Shown here piece after piece: positions 7,228-16,085 of a DNA stretch of 38,668 nucleotides. The stretch is from Alteromonadaceae bacterium UBA2620. Its GTDB lineage: Bacteria > Pseudomonadota > Gammaproteobacteria > Enterobacterales > Alteromonadaceae. How positions within the stretch are numbered: the first letter of the stretch is position 1; every line of letters begins with the position of its first letter. The stretch is from assembly GCA_002339125.1 (NCBI GenBank), contig DDJQ01000134.1, positions 566 to 39,233 on the forward strand, written 5' to 3'. Made by a program: the position numbers and the translations under genes. Below the pieces are notes generated by a model. The model was not told where the DNA came from. It did no database searches and saw nothing but the letters and a program-made list of their open reading frames with translations.

Positions 7228-9576
7228 ATGAATCCAACTAAGTTAAAGCAGCGCTCGCTGCTGGCTTTGTCGGTACTGGCCGCTATGGCTGGTACACCGG
7301 TAATGGCAGAAGCAATGAATGCGCCGGCTGCCCAGCCGGATGAAATCGAAGAAGTCACCGTAGTAGGACGCAGCGTATCTTACGCCAACAACGCTACAGA
7401 AGAGTCGATGATCAAGCAGCAAAGCAGCATGACCAGCGTGCTGGCTACCATTGACAACCTGCCGGGCGTGCTGATCAACGAAGGTGATACCTTTGGCTCA
7501 GACGACTGGTCTACGAGTATTTCAATTCGTGGTTTCTCTGTGGATCTCGACCAGCAACAAATTGGTATGACGGTTGATGGCATTGCCAATGGTAACTCTA
7601 ACTACGGCGGTGGTGCCAAAGCCAATCGCTATATCGATACCGAAAACCTGCGCGCTGTAGAAGTGTCTCAGGGTACTGCTGATATCGCGTCCCGCTCACA
7701 CGAAGCACTGGGTGGTACTATTAACTTCACTACCATTAATCCGGGCACGGAAGAGTTACTTACGGTGAGCTCGACCTTTGGTGAATTCGACGCGCAGAAA
7801 TTATTTATGCGTTATGAAACCGGTGAAATTGCCGCCGACACCTATGCCTGGATCAGTATGTCGACCCAGGAAAACAGCGACTGGATGACGCAAACCGCCG
7901 AGAATACCCGCGATCATATGGCTGCCAAGTTTGTCAGCTACATGAGCAACATAGATATTACCGGATATATCTCTTACGACGATACTCACGAAGATAACTA
8001 CCAGCGCATTTACAGCCTTGAGCAGTTTGCCCAAAGCCCGGCCTGGGACGAATTAACCGGCAACTGGACCGGTGTGCCTTACATCGATCAGTCTTATCGC
8101 CGAGGCTGGTCTACCCTGCGTGAGAACCTGTTTGCTTACTTAGAAGCCAATATGTCATTGGGCGGCGTAGACGTGAAAGCCAATGCCTACTGGCACAAAA
8201 ACGAAGGCCGTGGTGACTGGGTACCGCCTTATATCGTCGACGTTAACGATGATGGCAGCAACGGCCATTCGGAGCTGGTACACGGTAATACTTATGAAGG
8301 CGGCGCGCCGTTAGGACAAATCTACTTTGTGGATGCAAACGGCAACTCGTTATCACCCATGGCAGATTGTGAAAGCTCGCTGACATTCCCTTATGGTGGC
8401 GGCGGTGCAGTGTACGATCCGGCCTGTTATCCGACTAATGCTATTCCGGTTAGCTCTTATCGCCACACCAACTACGACAAGCAGCGTACCGGTATCAATA
8501 TCGATGCGGTATGGGTTGCGCAGATTGGCGACATGGAAAACACCCTGCGCGCAGGTTTGTGGTACGAAGATTACGAGCGTAAAGAAAACCGTAGCTGGCA
8601 GAAAATAATCGATTCACGGGTAGGTTATCAGTTTGATGAAACCCCATACTGGGTGCAGTACAGCAGCGAATTCCCGGTTGAAACGCTGATGTATTATGTG
8701 GAAGATGAAATCGACCTCGGTGTGGCCACACTGCGCGTTGGTGCCAAGAAATTTAACGTTGATATCGAGAAAAAAGACCTCTTTGTACCGGGGAACAGTT
8801 TGTCGGTTGAGTCTGACTCTGATGTGTTGTTCTCTGCGGGTGTGGTAGCACCGGTGATGGATGGCGTTGAGGTGTTTGCTGGTTTTGCACAAAACTATGC
8901 CGCAATCAAAGACGGCGTACTGGAAAGCAGCTCAGTGGATATTTCATCGGTTGAGCCGGAAACCGCCGACAACATCGATCTAGGTTTGCGCTATGTGGCT
9001 GCCGACATCAACGTCAGCTTAACTTACTACAACATTGACTTTGACAACCGCATTACTTATCAAAGTGCCGAAGAAGCAGGTGGTGTAGATTACTTGGGTG
9101 AGCTCGACGGGACTTACGTAAACGTAGGTGGTGTGCAGTCAGACGGTATTGAAGTAGCCATGGATTACACCATTACCAACAAGCTTGGTCTGTATTTCTC
9201 ATACACTCAAAACAATTCAGAATACAAAGACCCGGCAGCCTCTACCGGCTTTGTGGATGGTCAGCGCGTGGTTGGCTCAGCCGAAGACATGTTCGTGGTA
9301 AGCCTGGATTATACTGCCGACGTTTATAACATGGGTCTTTCCACCAAGTATGTGGGCGAGCGCTCAGCGGGCTCGTTTGAGGTTGATTCATACACCGTAG
9401 CCGACTTCTACCTTGGCGCGACGGTTGACTCACCGGTTCAGGGGATCAGCAATATTGATGTTCGCCTTACCATTAACAACCTGTTCGACAGCAGCTATCT
9501 GGGGACAGTGGTTAATGGCGGTGCCTGGATTGGCGCACCGCGCACAGCAGCACTGAACTTAAAAGCGAGTTTTTAA
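7228..9576 (+). CDS. TonB-dependent outer-membrane receptor
   Basis: A 782-residue gated outer-membrane transporter powered by TonB-ExbBD. A signal peptide covers about residues 1-27 (to VMA). The TonB box lies in DEIEEVTVVG near 38-47, the plug domain follows to about 170 (with SISIRGFSVD and the VEVSQGTAD region), and the rest is a 22-strand barrel ending in the usual terminal Phe (LKASF). The start is supported by AGGAAA upstream. The ligand cannot be told from sequence. Transcription is probably induced by phosphate starvation because of the Pho box array at 7129-7168, which favours a phosphorus-containing ligand or a chelator made under phosphate stress. An intrinsic terminator follows at 9630. 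Confidence 0.93.
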   Translation: MNPTKLKQRSLLALSVLAAMAGTPVMAEAMNAPAAQPDEIEEVTVVGRSVSYANNATEESMIKQQSSMTSVLATIDNLPGVLINEGDTFGSDDWSTSISIRGFSVDLDQQQIGMTVDGIANGNSNYGGGAKANRYIDTENLRAVEVSQGTADIASRSHEALGGTINFTTINPGTEELLTVSSTFGEFDAQKLFMRYETGEIAADTYAWISMSTQENSDWMTQTAENTRDHMAAKFVSYMSNIDITGYISYDDTHEDNYQRIYSLEQFAQSPAWDELTGNWTGVPYIDQSYRRGWSTLRENLFAYLEANMSLGGVDVKANAYWHKNEGRGDWVPPYIVDVNDDGSNGHSELVHGNTYEGGAPLGQIYFVDANGNSLSPMADCESSLTFPYGGGGAVYDPACYPTNAIPVSSYRHTNYDKQRTGINIDAVWVAQIGDMENTLRAGLWYEDYERKENRSWQKIIDSRVGYQFDETPYWVQYSSEFPVETLMYYVEDEIDLGVATLRVGAKKFNVDIEKKDLFVPGNSLSVESDSDVLFSAGVVAPVMDGVEVFAGFAQNYAAIKDGVLESSSVDISSVEPETADNIDLGLRYVAADINVSLTYYNIDFDNRITYQSAEEAGGVDYLGELDGTYVNVGGVQSDGIEVAMDYTITNKLGLYFSYTQNNSEYKDPAASTGFVDGQRVVGSAEDMFVVSLDYTADVYNMGLSTKYVGERSAGSFEVDSYTVADFYLGATVDSPVQGISNIDVRLTINNLFDSSYLGTVVNGGAWIGAPRTAALNLKASF

Positions 9577-9629
9577 TCGCTCGATGTAACGAAGGTGCTT
9601 AATGCATCTTCCATGAAGATACGCATCAG

Positions 9630-9657
9630 ACGCCGGTATACTACCGGCGTTTTTTTA
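9630..9657 (+). terminator. Rho-independent terminator of TonB receptor gene
   Basis: A perfect stem ACGCCGGTA/TACCGGCGT with a 3-base loop occupies 9630-9650 and is followed directly by six T residues. Confidence 0.9.
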
Positions 9658-9987
9658 TTGCCCGCTTTCCAACAGTTGCAGGTTAGTTTAGCCAATAGCT
9701 TTTAAAATATTATATGGCTGAAAAGTGCACAATCCTTGTTGCTTTATCTGGTCTTACCAGGTGCCTGCTGGTGTAACTGGTGTGCTGAAAAAAACACCCA
9801 AATTCTTAGACTAAAGTACTGTTTTTAATGCTGTATTAACATAAATCTAAGATGTTGATTTATACGACATGATAGATTATTTTCTTTAATCTATATCAGT
9901 ATTTTCTTATGTAAATCAGTGGTGGTTTAGTGCTTTTTATATCGTTTAATAGTACTTAATCTAACCCCATCTAATACCTCTTTCACC
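9658..9987. other. AT-rich intergenic region, no gene seen
   Basis: About 330 bp of AT-rich sequence between the receptor terminator and the chemoreceptor remnant. No convincing ORF, RNA or repeat is seen. It probably contains the old promoter of the chemoreceptor, but I could not pick a clear -35/-10 pair. Confidence 0.4.
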
Positions 9988-10515
9988 ATGTTTAAAAGAT
10001 TATTTTCCACTATCAGTGGTCGGCTCTATGCGAGTATCGCAGCGGTGCTGCTGGCCTTAAACGCTGCCAATGAAGCCGCCCGGGCAGGGCATTCGGGGCG
10101 TGGTTTTGCGGTAGTAGCCGATGAGGTTCGCCTGCTTGCCATGCGCACCCGCAGTTCCCCTGAAGAAGTGCGAGGTGTAATTGAACGCCTGCGTAGCAGT
10201 GTGGCGCAATCGGTATCGAGCATGGAGCAAAGTGAGCAAAATGCCATCGACAGCATGCAGCTTACCAGTCATACCAACGAGAGCCTGGAACAAATCCTCG
10301 GCCATGTAGAGAGTGTTCGTGAGCAAGCCCTCGATGGCGCTGAAGCCACCGAAGAGCAAAGTGTTGTGGTAAAAGAGATTCAGCAGCACCTGGGCGATAT
10401 TACTGTGGTCAGCGAGCAAACCAGTAGTGCTTCGGAGATGGTGGCAGCTAACAGCGAACAGCTCAGTCAGTTAGCTACCGATCTGCAGCGCCAGGTCAGC
10501 CGCTTTAAGCTGTAA
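9988..10515 (+). pseudogene. Methyl-accepting chemotaxis protein, internally deleted remnant
   Basis: The 175-residue product joins the first ~20 residues of a chemoreceptor (MFKRLFSTISGRLYASIA, the start of the first membrane helix) directly to the hairpin tip of the cytoplasmic signalling domain (LLALNAANEAARAG, then GRGFAVVADEVRLLA). The ligand domain, second membrane helix, HAMP and the whole ascending signalling helix are missing. The descending helix to the C-terminus looks intact. The frame is open, so this is an in-frame deletion, probably at a shared L-L-A-L stretch. No clear ribosome site precedes the start. A normal receptor would be about 500-650 residues. It could still make a soluble CheA/CheW-binding fragment, but a decayed gene is the simpler reading. 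The next gene converges on it 11 bp away. Confidence 0.8.
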
Positions 10516-10526
10516 GCGCAGGCTGA

Positions 10527-11258
10527 TTATTTAATTGAGAAGGGGGTGAAGTTGGTGTGTTCATCATACACATCAACACCCTCAGCACGTTTTAGCACCG
10601 CAATCACTTTGTAGGTTACCGGCGTTAACAGTACTTCCCACAGCACTTTCAGTGCATAGTTGGTGGCCATTACCGTAAGGATAAGCTCGGTACTCCAGAT
10701 CCCCCAGAAAGCCACCGGATAAAACACGGCCGAGTCTACCGCCTGACCCACAATGGTAGAGCCAATAGTTCGCTGATAAAGCGCTTTGCCTTTGCTGAGT
10801 ACTTTCATCTTGGCCATAACAAAGGCGTTGGCAAACTCACCTAACCAGATTGCCAGTACCGAAGCCAGCACAATACGAGGCGCCTGGCCAAAGTTCATGG
10901 CAAAACTGTCCTGGCGGCTGAGTCCGCCACCGAGGTCTTCATTCCAGCCCGGTGCGGGTGGCATTTCGGTAATAAACCAGGCCATAAAGGCTGCAAACCC
11001 TGCTGCAAAGAATCCGGCCCAGATAGCCCGCCGGGCCCGCTGGTAGCCATAAACCTCGGTCAGTACATCGCCCAGAACATAGGATAAAGGAAAGAAAATC
11101 ACACCGGCACCAAAGGTAAAACCAGCAATCTCTGCCACTTTACCCGCGCCGATAATATTGGAGCACACAATTAAGATACAGGTGGCAGCCAGCACAAAAT
11201 CAAAAAAACGAAAATGACGGGTAGATGTGTCGGTAACTTTATTCAGTGACGCTGTCAT
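10527..11258 (-). CDS. VUT family queuosine-precursor transporter (YhhQ-like)
   Basis: A 243-residue inner-membrane protein of the VUT / ECF-S-like family, whose E. coli member YhhQ takes up the queuosine precursors preQ0/preQ1 for tRNA modification. Family hallmarks are the helix near the start followed by ASNIIGAGK-like sequence (here CSNIIGAGK), FPLSYVLGDVLTEVYGY, and the later WLGEFANAFVMAKMK and GQAVDSAVF segments. About six membrane helices are expected. The frame continues upstream to 11414, but that extension is polar and unlike the family. The Met at 11258, just before the conserved first helix, gives a length close to YhhQ (221). No preQ1 riboswitch was recognised upstream. Confidence 0.85.
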   Translation of the reverse strand: MTASLNKVTDTSTRHFRFFDFVLAATCILIVCSNIIGAGKVAEIAGFTFGAGVIFFPLSYVLGDVLTEVYGYQRARRAIWAGFFAAGFAAFMAWFITEMPPAPGWNEDLGGGLSRQDSFAMNFGQAPRIVLASVLAIWLGEFANAFVMAKMKVLSKGKALYQRTIGSTIVGQAVDSAVFYPVAFWGIWSTELILTVMATNYALKVLWEVLLTPVTYKVIAVLKRAEGVDVYDEHTNFTPFSIK

Positions 11259-11672
11259 AAAAGCTAAAGCTAAGTAATGGAAAGGCAATCCAGTGTGGCA
11301 CAGTCTTCGATACCCGTGCAATACGCAGTTCGAAGCCAGTTGGATCCTAAAATGACTCGATTTAGTGAAGCGTCGGTCATCAGGATGCAATGTCGGGTGA
11401 GCATCATGGCTCAATAATACGGGCTTCAGTTAAGGTCATCACAAAAAAATATCGATATAAAACATGATCCTTTATTTGTCTAAATCGATAGTTTGTACTG
11501 GCACGGTAATTGATTGCCTCTGGCATTGAACGTTTAGCCGGAAGCAATGCCAAAAGGCGTATAACATCAGGTTTGCCTAAGGCCGGACTAAATAACTACA
11601 GCGACATCATGGTTTAAATTTGCATCTGACAAATAACAAACTAGCTTTAAGATACAGACAGGAAAAAGTGGC
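11259..11672. other. Divergent intergenic region between VUT transporter and exonuclease
   Basis: About 414 bp separate the two divergent starts. It includes an open but poorly conserved-looking upstream extension of the transporter frame to 11414 and AT-rich sequence with two ATCGAT hexamers near 11450-11490. No gene or defined regulatory site can be supported. Confidence 0.35.
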
Positions 11673-12197
11673 ATGCAAATACCAACAATCATCGACGTGG
11701 AAGCCAGCGGTTTTAGCTCTCACAGTTACCCCATAGAGGTAGGTGTGATAAGGAGTGACGGTGCGCGTTTTTGTCGATTGATTCGTCCTTATCCTCAGTG
11801 GTCACACTGGGACAAAAAAGCCGAGGCGCTCCATGGATTGAGCCGCGAACACCTGCAAAAGTGGGGTAATGATGGCCGCGATGTGTGCCTGGCGCTTAAT
11901 CAGTTTCTGGCTAATGGCACTGCCTATACCGATGGCTGGGTAGTTGATCACCCCTGGCTCATCAAGCTGTACGCTGCAGCCGGCGTAGATATGTCGTTTA
12001 GTGTCAGAGCGCTGGAGTACGTGCTCAGCGAACAGCAAATGGATCTGTGGATGCGCACCAAAAATCAGGTGGTATCGTATTTCAATGGCTGCCGCCATCG
12101 GGCCAGTACCGATGCCGAAATTATCCAGCAAACCTTTATACGCACGCTCCCGCAACAGGATACCGAGCATCTCGCCCGTGCTGTTATTAATGGCTAA
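11673..12197 (+). CDS. DEDDh-type 3'-5' exonuclease family protein
   Basis: A 174-residue single-domain nuclease of the RNase T / DnaQ-like DEDD superfamily. The metal ligands are visible: D8 and E10 in IIDVEASG, an Asp in the D87-D92 stretch (TDGWVVDHPW), and H142 with D147 in CRHRASTDAE, which puts it in the DEDDh subgroup. The residues between these motifs match the usual spacing. The start is preceded by AGGAAAAAG. It stands alone and is 64 bp upstream of the racemase gene on the same strand, so the two could be cotranscribed. Whether it acts on DNA or RNA ends cannot be told. Confidence 0.85.
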   Translation: MQIPTIIDVEASGFSSHSYPIEVGVIRSDGARFCRLIRPYPQWSHWDKKAEALHGLSREHLQKWGNDGRDVCLALNQFLANGTAYTDGWVVDHPWLIKLYAAAGVDMSFSVRALEYVLSEQQMDLWMRTKNQVVSYFNGCRHRASTDAEIIQQTFIRTLPQQDTEHLARAVING

Positions 12198-12261
12198 ACC
12201 GGGCTGAGATGGGTTACTCTGCTCATCTATAGCAAACACTTTATTAAGGCAAGGAAAGAAC

Positions 12262-12954
12262 ATGAAAACGGTGGGCCTTATCGGCGGGATGAGCTGGGAG
12301 TCTTCGCTGACTTATTACCAGCGTATTAACCAGCAGATTAAACAACGCAAAGGCGGCTTACACAGTGCACCGCTGATCCTTTACAGTGTGGACTTTGCGC
12401 ATATCGCCGAATTGCAACACAACAATGACTGGCAACAACTGGCGGACTATCTGGCGTCCGTTGGCGAAAGTCTCGAAAAAGCCGGCGCCGACGCCCTGGC
12501 GATTTGCACCAACACGATGCATAAAGTGGCACCACAGATAGCAAATGTGGTGCGCATTCCGCTGTTACATATTGGTGATGCGCTGATCGCCGAAAGCCGG
12601 GCCCGTGGATTTAGTCGTCTGGGCCTGCTTGGCACTGCCTTTACCATGGAGCAGGGATTTTTGCGCGACCATCTCACCGCTGGCGGATTGTCGGTGTTGG
12701 TGCCGAAAACTGCAGAACGGCAGAACGTGCATCGTGTGATTTACGAAGAGCTTTGTCAGGGGATTATCCGCAAGGAATCACTTAACCGCTACCTGCAGAT
12801 TATTGAAAACCTTAAAGCGGCAGGAGCCGAAGCAATTATTCTTGGATGTACCGAGATAGGTTTATTGGTAACTGCCGAAGACAGTGCCTTGCCAGTACTG
12901 GATACGGCACTGCTGCATGCCGACAGTGTGGCTGATTTTATCCTGAGCGAGTAG
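12262..12954 (+). CDS. Aspartate/glutamate racemase family protein
   Basis: A 230-residue PLP-independent amino-acid racemase. The two catalytic cysteines are in place: C82 in ICTNTMH and C196 in LGCTEIG, each beginning the family signature. The N-terminus (GLIGGMSWESS) matches the aspartate racemase/YgeA subgroup, which racemises Asp, Glu or broader substrates. Length is normal. The start is supported by the AAGGAAAG sequence upstream. It probably supplies a D-amino acid or degrades one; the neighbours give no pathway. Confidence 0.9.
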   Translation: MKTVGLIGGMSWESSLTYYQRINQQIKQRKGGLHSAPLILYSVDFAHIAELQHNNDWQQLADYLASVGESLEKAGADALAICTNTMHKVAPQIANVVRIPLLHIGDALIAESRARGFSRLGLLGTAFTMEQGFLRDHLTAGGLSVLVPKTAERQNVHRVIYEELCQGIIRKESLNRYLQIIENLKAAGAEAIILGCTEIGLLVTAEDSALPVLDTALLHADSVADFILSE

Positions 12955-12983
12955 CCGGCAGGACAGACTTACACATACCAGTC

Positions 12984-13496
12984 TTAAAAATAGTAGTGTA
13001 CGCCCATAACCAGTGAGTTGATATCAACCTGACCGGCATCCCGGTACTCGTAGCCTACCGCCACACCAAAGCCGCGCATTTCACCAAACTGCCAGCCTAC
13101 GCTTGCTGCTCTGTCGCTGTCGCTCACTATTGGCACTGCACCAGACTGAGGCGTTAGCGAGTACTGAGTAGAGCGAATGGTGGCGTAAATCCATTGTGAA
13201 GACTTAACCGGCAGTGCCCGTCTGGCCGATAAACTTACCGCTTCCAGGCCCACCACAGACATGGGGAGAGTGCGTGTATCACTGGCAAAACGAGCCGCAT
13301 ACGAGCGGTTAACCTCAACACTAAAATTCCACTTGGGCAGGCGCTTGCTTTGATAGGCAATAAAATACTGTGTGTTTCCCACGGGCTGAGTAACCAGTGA
13401 AGAATCTGGCAACATGGCAGCTTGATTGGCCAGTAGCGGACAACTAAACATCGCAACCAAACCAAACAAAAACAAGCGGAAAAAGGGCTTGTTCAT
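12984..13496 (-). CDS. Hypothetical small outer-membrane beta-barrel protein
   Basis: I do not recognise a named family. From the Met at 13496 the product has 170 residues: a signal peptide (to about residue 23, PLLA-NQ), then alternating hydrophobic strands (for example NTQYFIAYQS, WNFSVEVNRSYA, QWIYATIRSTQYS, GFGVAVGYEYRD) and a C-terminal GVHYYF. A final Phe after an amphipathic strand is the classic outer-membrane insertion signal, so an eight-stranded barrel is plausible. The frame runs upstream to 13601, but GGGAAG about eight bases before 13496 and the signal peptide favour the shorter form. It converges with the racemase gene with no clear terminator. Confidence 0.75.
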   Translation of the reverse strand: MNKPFFRLFLFGLVAMFSCPLLANQAAMLPDSSLVTQPVGNTQYFIAYQSKRLPKWNFSVEVNRSYAARFASDTRTLPMSVVGLEAVSLSARRALPVKSSQWIYATIRSTQYSLTPQSGAVPIVSDSDRAASVGWQFGEMRGFGVAVGYEYRDAGQVDINSLVMGVHYYF

Positions 13497-13915
13497 TGAG
13501 AGGTCTTCCCGTGTGAGAGTGCAAATAAAGCGTAAAGTTACTCTACGCAGTGTTATTCCAGTATTTTTATAACTGCTGCTTTTTTGCGGAACATAAAGCA
13601 CCGCGGGCTTTTAGGGCAGCATAGTATCAATATAGACCTAATCAGAGCTGATACCAAGTGTGAAAAGCACTTTTTTATTCACCGCATTTCGTCGATTTAG
13701 CTGGCGAAACAGACCCGCCTCAGCTAGCTTTAAAAATACCAATAAGGATAAAAATCGATGCCATAAAAGCCAGGTTTTTCATAAAGATGAAGTTGTAATG
13801 ATATATAAAACAAAAAGTTAAATGCGTAGTTAATGAACAATATTGCTTTCTGGATTCAATCTGTACGGAACCACCGTTAAGGCGGCCACGGACGTTGCCC
13901 ACTGAGGATCAAATA
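13497..13915. other. Divergent intergenic region, no gene supported
   Basis: About 419 AT-rich bases between the outer-membrane protein and the CYTH gene, which are divergent and so both promoters should lie here. A 60-codon minus-strand frame (13720-13902) has no ribosome site and ends abruptly after a hydrophobic 20-mer, so it is not called. Confidence 0.35.
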
Positions 13916-14413
13916 ATGCGAGCAGACTGGCAAATTGAACGAAAATTTGTTGTTACTTACTTACCTGAAGGATTACTGGAAACGCGGAAACCGGTGTTGG
14001 TGAGGCAGGGTTACATTGCCGCACAGGGAGACCGGCAAATCACAATAACAGACGAAGGCGGCGACTTTACCATGACAGTCGAACAGGGCGTTGGCTTAAA
14101 GCGCCTCGACACTGAAATTTCCATTAGCGCAGAGCAGTTTAATGAGTTGTGGCCGCTCACCCAACATATGCGGGTTGAGAAAAAACGCTATCGCATCGGT
14201 TTTTTCGGGCATAAGTTAATATTGGATGTGTTTACTGGTCATCTGGACCCGCTAATTCTGGTTGCAGTAACTTTTGATAGTGAAGTGCACAGTCGCCAAT
14301 TTCTACCGCCGGATTTTGCTGAACTGGAAGTCACCCACCGAAGGGAATATCAACATGTTCATTTGGCCAGAATGGGCTTGCCGGATGCCTTCGCAATGGC
14401 CAATGCTTATTAG
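13916..14413 (+). CDS. Divergent CYTH-domain protein
   Basis: A 165-residue single-domain CYTH (triphosphate tunnel metalloenzyme) relative. The opening signature is recognisable, QIERKFVV at residues 6-13, but the family's ExExK has Gln in place of the first Glu. Near the other end the usual acidic 'EVEFDS' strand reads VAVTFDS, so another metal-binding Glu is lost, while the RRY-like 'EVTHRREYQ' segment is kept. Catalysis on inorganic triphosphate may therefore be weakened or changed. The ATG at 13916 has GAGGA seven bases upstream; the upstream TTG at 13895 is less likely. It converges with metK and shares a terminator hairpin. Confidence 0.8.
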   Translation: MRADWQIERKFVVTYLPEGLLETRKPVLVRQGYIAAQGDRQITITDEGGDFTMTVEQGVGLKRLDTEISISAEQFNELWPLTQHMRVEKKRYRIGFFGHKLILDVFTGHLDPLILVAVTFDSEVHSRQFLPPDFAELEVTHRREYQHVHLARMGLPDAFAMANAY

Positions 14414-14420
14414 CACGAAC

Positions 14421-14445
14421 AAAAACGCCAGACAGGAGTCTGGCG
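14421..14445 (-). terminator. metK rho-independent terminator (shared hairpin)
   Basis: CGCCAGAC and GTCTGGCG (14426-14445) form a perfect 8-bp stem with a 4-base loop. Read on the minus strand it is followed by five T residues (14425-14421), terminating metK. On the plus strand it follows the CYTH stop but has only a short T tract. Confidence 0.85.
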
Positions 14446-14466
14446 TTGTAAGCAATAGCGCGGGGC

Positions 14467-15612
14467 TTAAACCGAAGCGCGCAATGCTTCAGCTTTATCA
14501 GTCGCTTCCCATGGGAAACTGTCGCGGCCAAAGTGACCGTATGCAGCGGTAGGCTGGTAAATAGGGCGTTCCAGGTCGAGCATTTTGATCAGGCCATAAG
14601 GACGTAAATCAAAGTGCTGTTTAACCAGTGCTACCAGGGTTGCCTCGTCATACTGGCTGGTGCCAAAGGTATCGATACTGATAGACGTTGGCTCAGCCAC
14701 ACCAATGGCATAAGACACCTGAATTTCGCAACGCTTGGCCAGGCCCGCCGCTACAATATTCTTAGCCACGTAACGCCCAGCATAAGCTGCTGAACGGTCT
14801 ACTTTAGACGGGTCTTTACCCGAGAAAGCACCGCCGCCGTGACGCGCCATACCACCGTAGGTATCAACAATGATCTTACGGCCTGTTAAACCGCAATCAC
14901 CCATAGGACCGCCGATAACAAAACGGCCGGTGGGGTTGATATGAAATTTGGTATTGGCCGTAATCCACTCAGCCGGTAATACCGGTTTGATAACTTCTTC
15001 CATTACCGCTTCGCGCACGGTCTCGGTAGAGACCGAATCACAATGCTGGGTAGAAAGGACTACTGCATCAATGCCTACCGGCACGTTATCTTCGTAAATA
15101 AAGGTGACCTGGCTTTTCGCATCCGGACGTAGCCAGTCGAGCTTGCCTGACTTACGCATTTCTGCCTGACGCTGTACCAGGCGGTGTGAGTAAGTAATAG
15201 GAGCAGGCATCAACACTTCGGTTTCGTCGCTGGCATAGCCAAACATCAGGCCCTGGTCGCCGGCGCCTTGTTCTTCCGGGCGAGTGCGGTCTACACCCTG
15301 ATTAATATCCGGTGACTGCTTACCAATGGCATTAAGTACCGCGCAGGAATCTGCGTCAAAGCCCATATCTGAATGGGTATAGCCGATTTCGCGCACGGTC
15401 TGGCGAGTGAGCTCTTCAATATCTACCCAGGCAGAGGTAGTGATTTCACCACCAACCAGCACCATGCCGGTTTTAACATATGTTTCGCAGGCGACACGCG
15501 CCTTAGGGTCCTGCTGCAGGATTGCATCAAGTACCGCATCGGATATTTGATCGGCAATCTTGTCCGGATGGCCTTCAGAGACTGACTCGGACGTAAATAG
15601 ATGGGCTGCCAT
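14467..15612 (-). CDS. metK: S-adenosylmethionine synthetase
   Basis: Makes S-adenosylmethionine from methionine and ATP. At 381 residues it is nearly the E. coli length (384). Landmarks are SEGHPDKIADQISDAVLDA near the N-terminus, the GAGDQGLMFGYA methionine/ATP loop near 116-127, and GGGAFSGKDPSKVDRSAAY, the phosphate-binding P-loop. GGAG lies seven bases before the ATG. Probable MetJ operators lie about 160-190 bp upstream (15771-15802), which would repress it when SAM is plentiful. It is divergent from tkt, the arrangement known from the enterobacterial metK-tktA-epd-pgk region, although genes between them in enterics are missing here. Confidence 0.98.
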   Translation of the reverse strand: MAAHLFTSESVSEGHPDKIADQISDAVLDAILQQDPKARVACETYVKTGMVLVGGEITTSAWVDIEELTRQTVREIGYTHSDMGFDADSCAVLNAIGKQSPDINQGVDRTRPEEQGAGDQGLMFGYASDETEVLMPAPITYSHRLVQRQAEMRKSGKLDWLRPDAKSQVTFIYEDNVPVGIDAVVLSTQHCDSVSTETVREAVMEEVIKPVLPAEWITANTKFHINPTGRFVIGGPMGDCGLTGRKIIVDTYGGMARHGGGAFSGKDPSKVDRSAAYAGRYVAKNIVAAGLAKRCEIQVSYAIGVAEPTSISIDTFGTSQYDEATLVALVKQHFDLRPYGLIKMLDLERPIYQPTAAYGHFGRDSFPWEATDKAEALRASV

Positions 15613-15746
15613 TACATGCTCCGTGTTTATTTAAATGTATATTCGGGGCGTATTGCTTACCTGAACACCGGTACAAACAGTAAATCCACCGTTCTGGCGC
15701 TGTTTTACGGCGGCTGTGCTCATTGTAGATCAATACACATGCAACT

Positions 15747-15802
15747 ATTGTAGCAAGCTGATGTATAAATACCAGTCTTTACTTCTGGACGTCTAAAAGT
15801 CT
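15747..15802 (-). promoter_or_regulatory. Candidate MetJ operator and metK promoter
   Basis: Four contiguous 8-bp units run 15771-15802: ACCAGTCT, TTACTTCT, GGACGTCT and AAAAGTCT. Against the met box AGACGTCT they match at 5, 5, 7 and 6 positions, all ending in TCT. MetJ is known to bind two or more tandem met boxes. A minus-strand -10, TACAAT, lies at 15752-15747, and its -35 position overlaps the first unit, as in known MetJ-repressed promoters. The remaining sequence up to the tkt start (15803-16085) holds no gene and no clear tkt promoter. Confidence 0.6.
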
Positions 15803-16085
15803 ATTTGTTACGTTTACTTGACAGTCTGGCGCTGGCTATCGCCCGCCAGGGAGCATTGCTACCGTTATTAAATGCTCCGATAAGACCAAAACACATTGAA
15901 CTGCACTGGCCGGTGGGTAACAATATGAAGCTCTGAGTGAAAGTGTATTTCTGTTTGCAAAATGTGGGGTAAGCCAATGGCGGCGGACCTGAGCAAACAC
16001 AAATACATTAGTACATCGCTGATGTGTCAATAATTACAGTAAATTGCCACCTCAACTGGCACTCAAATACAATTCAGGAGTCAAC

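Noticed and set aside
11259..11440. preQ1 riboswitch upstream of the VUT/YhhQ gene
   Set aside because: No recognisable preQ1-I pseudoknot or conserved tail; family context alone is not evidence.
13720..13902. 60-codon minus-strand ORF with a hydrophobic end
   Set aside because: No ribosome site at either Met; low-complexity AT-rich DNA; no recognisable domain.
15613..15746. SAM riboswitch in the metK leader
   Set aside because: No SAM-I/SAM-II-like conserved core seen; the MetJ operator explains control better in gammaproteobacteria.
15818..15823. TTGACA as a tkt -35 element
   Set aside because: No -10-like sequence at 16-18 bp spacing on the plus strand.
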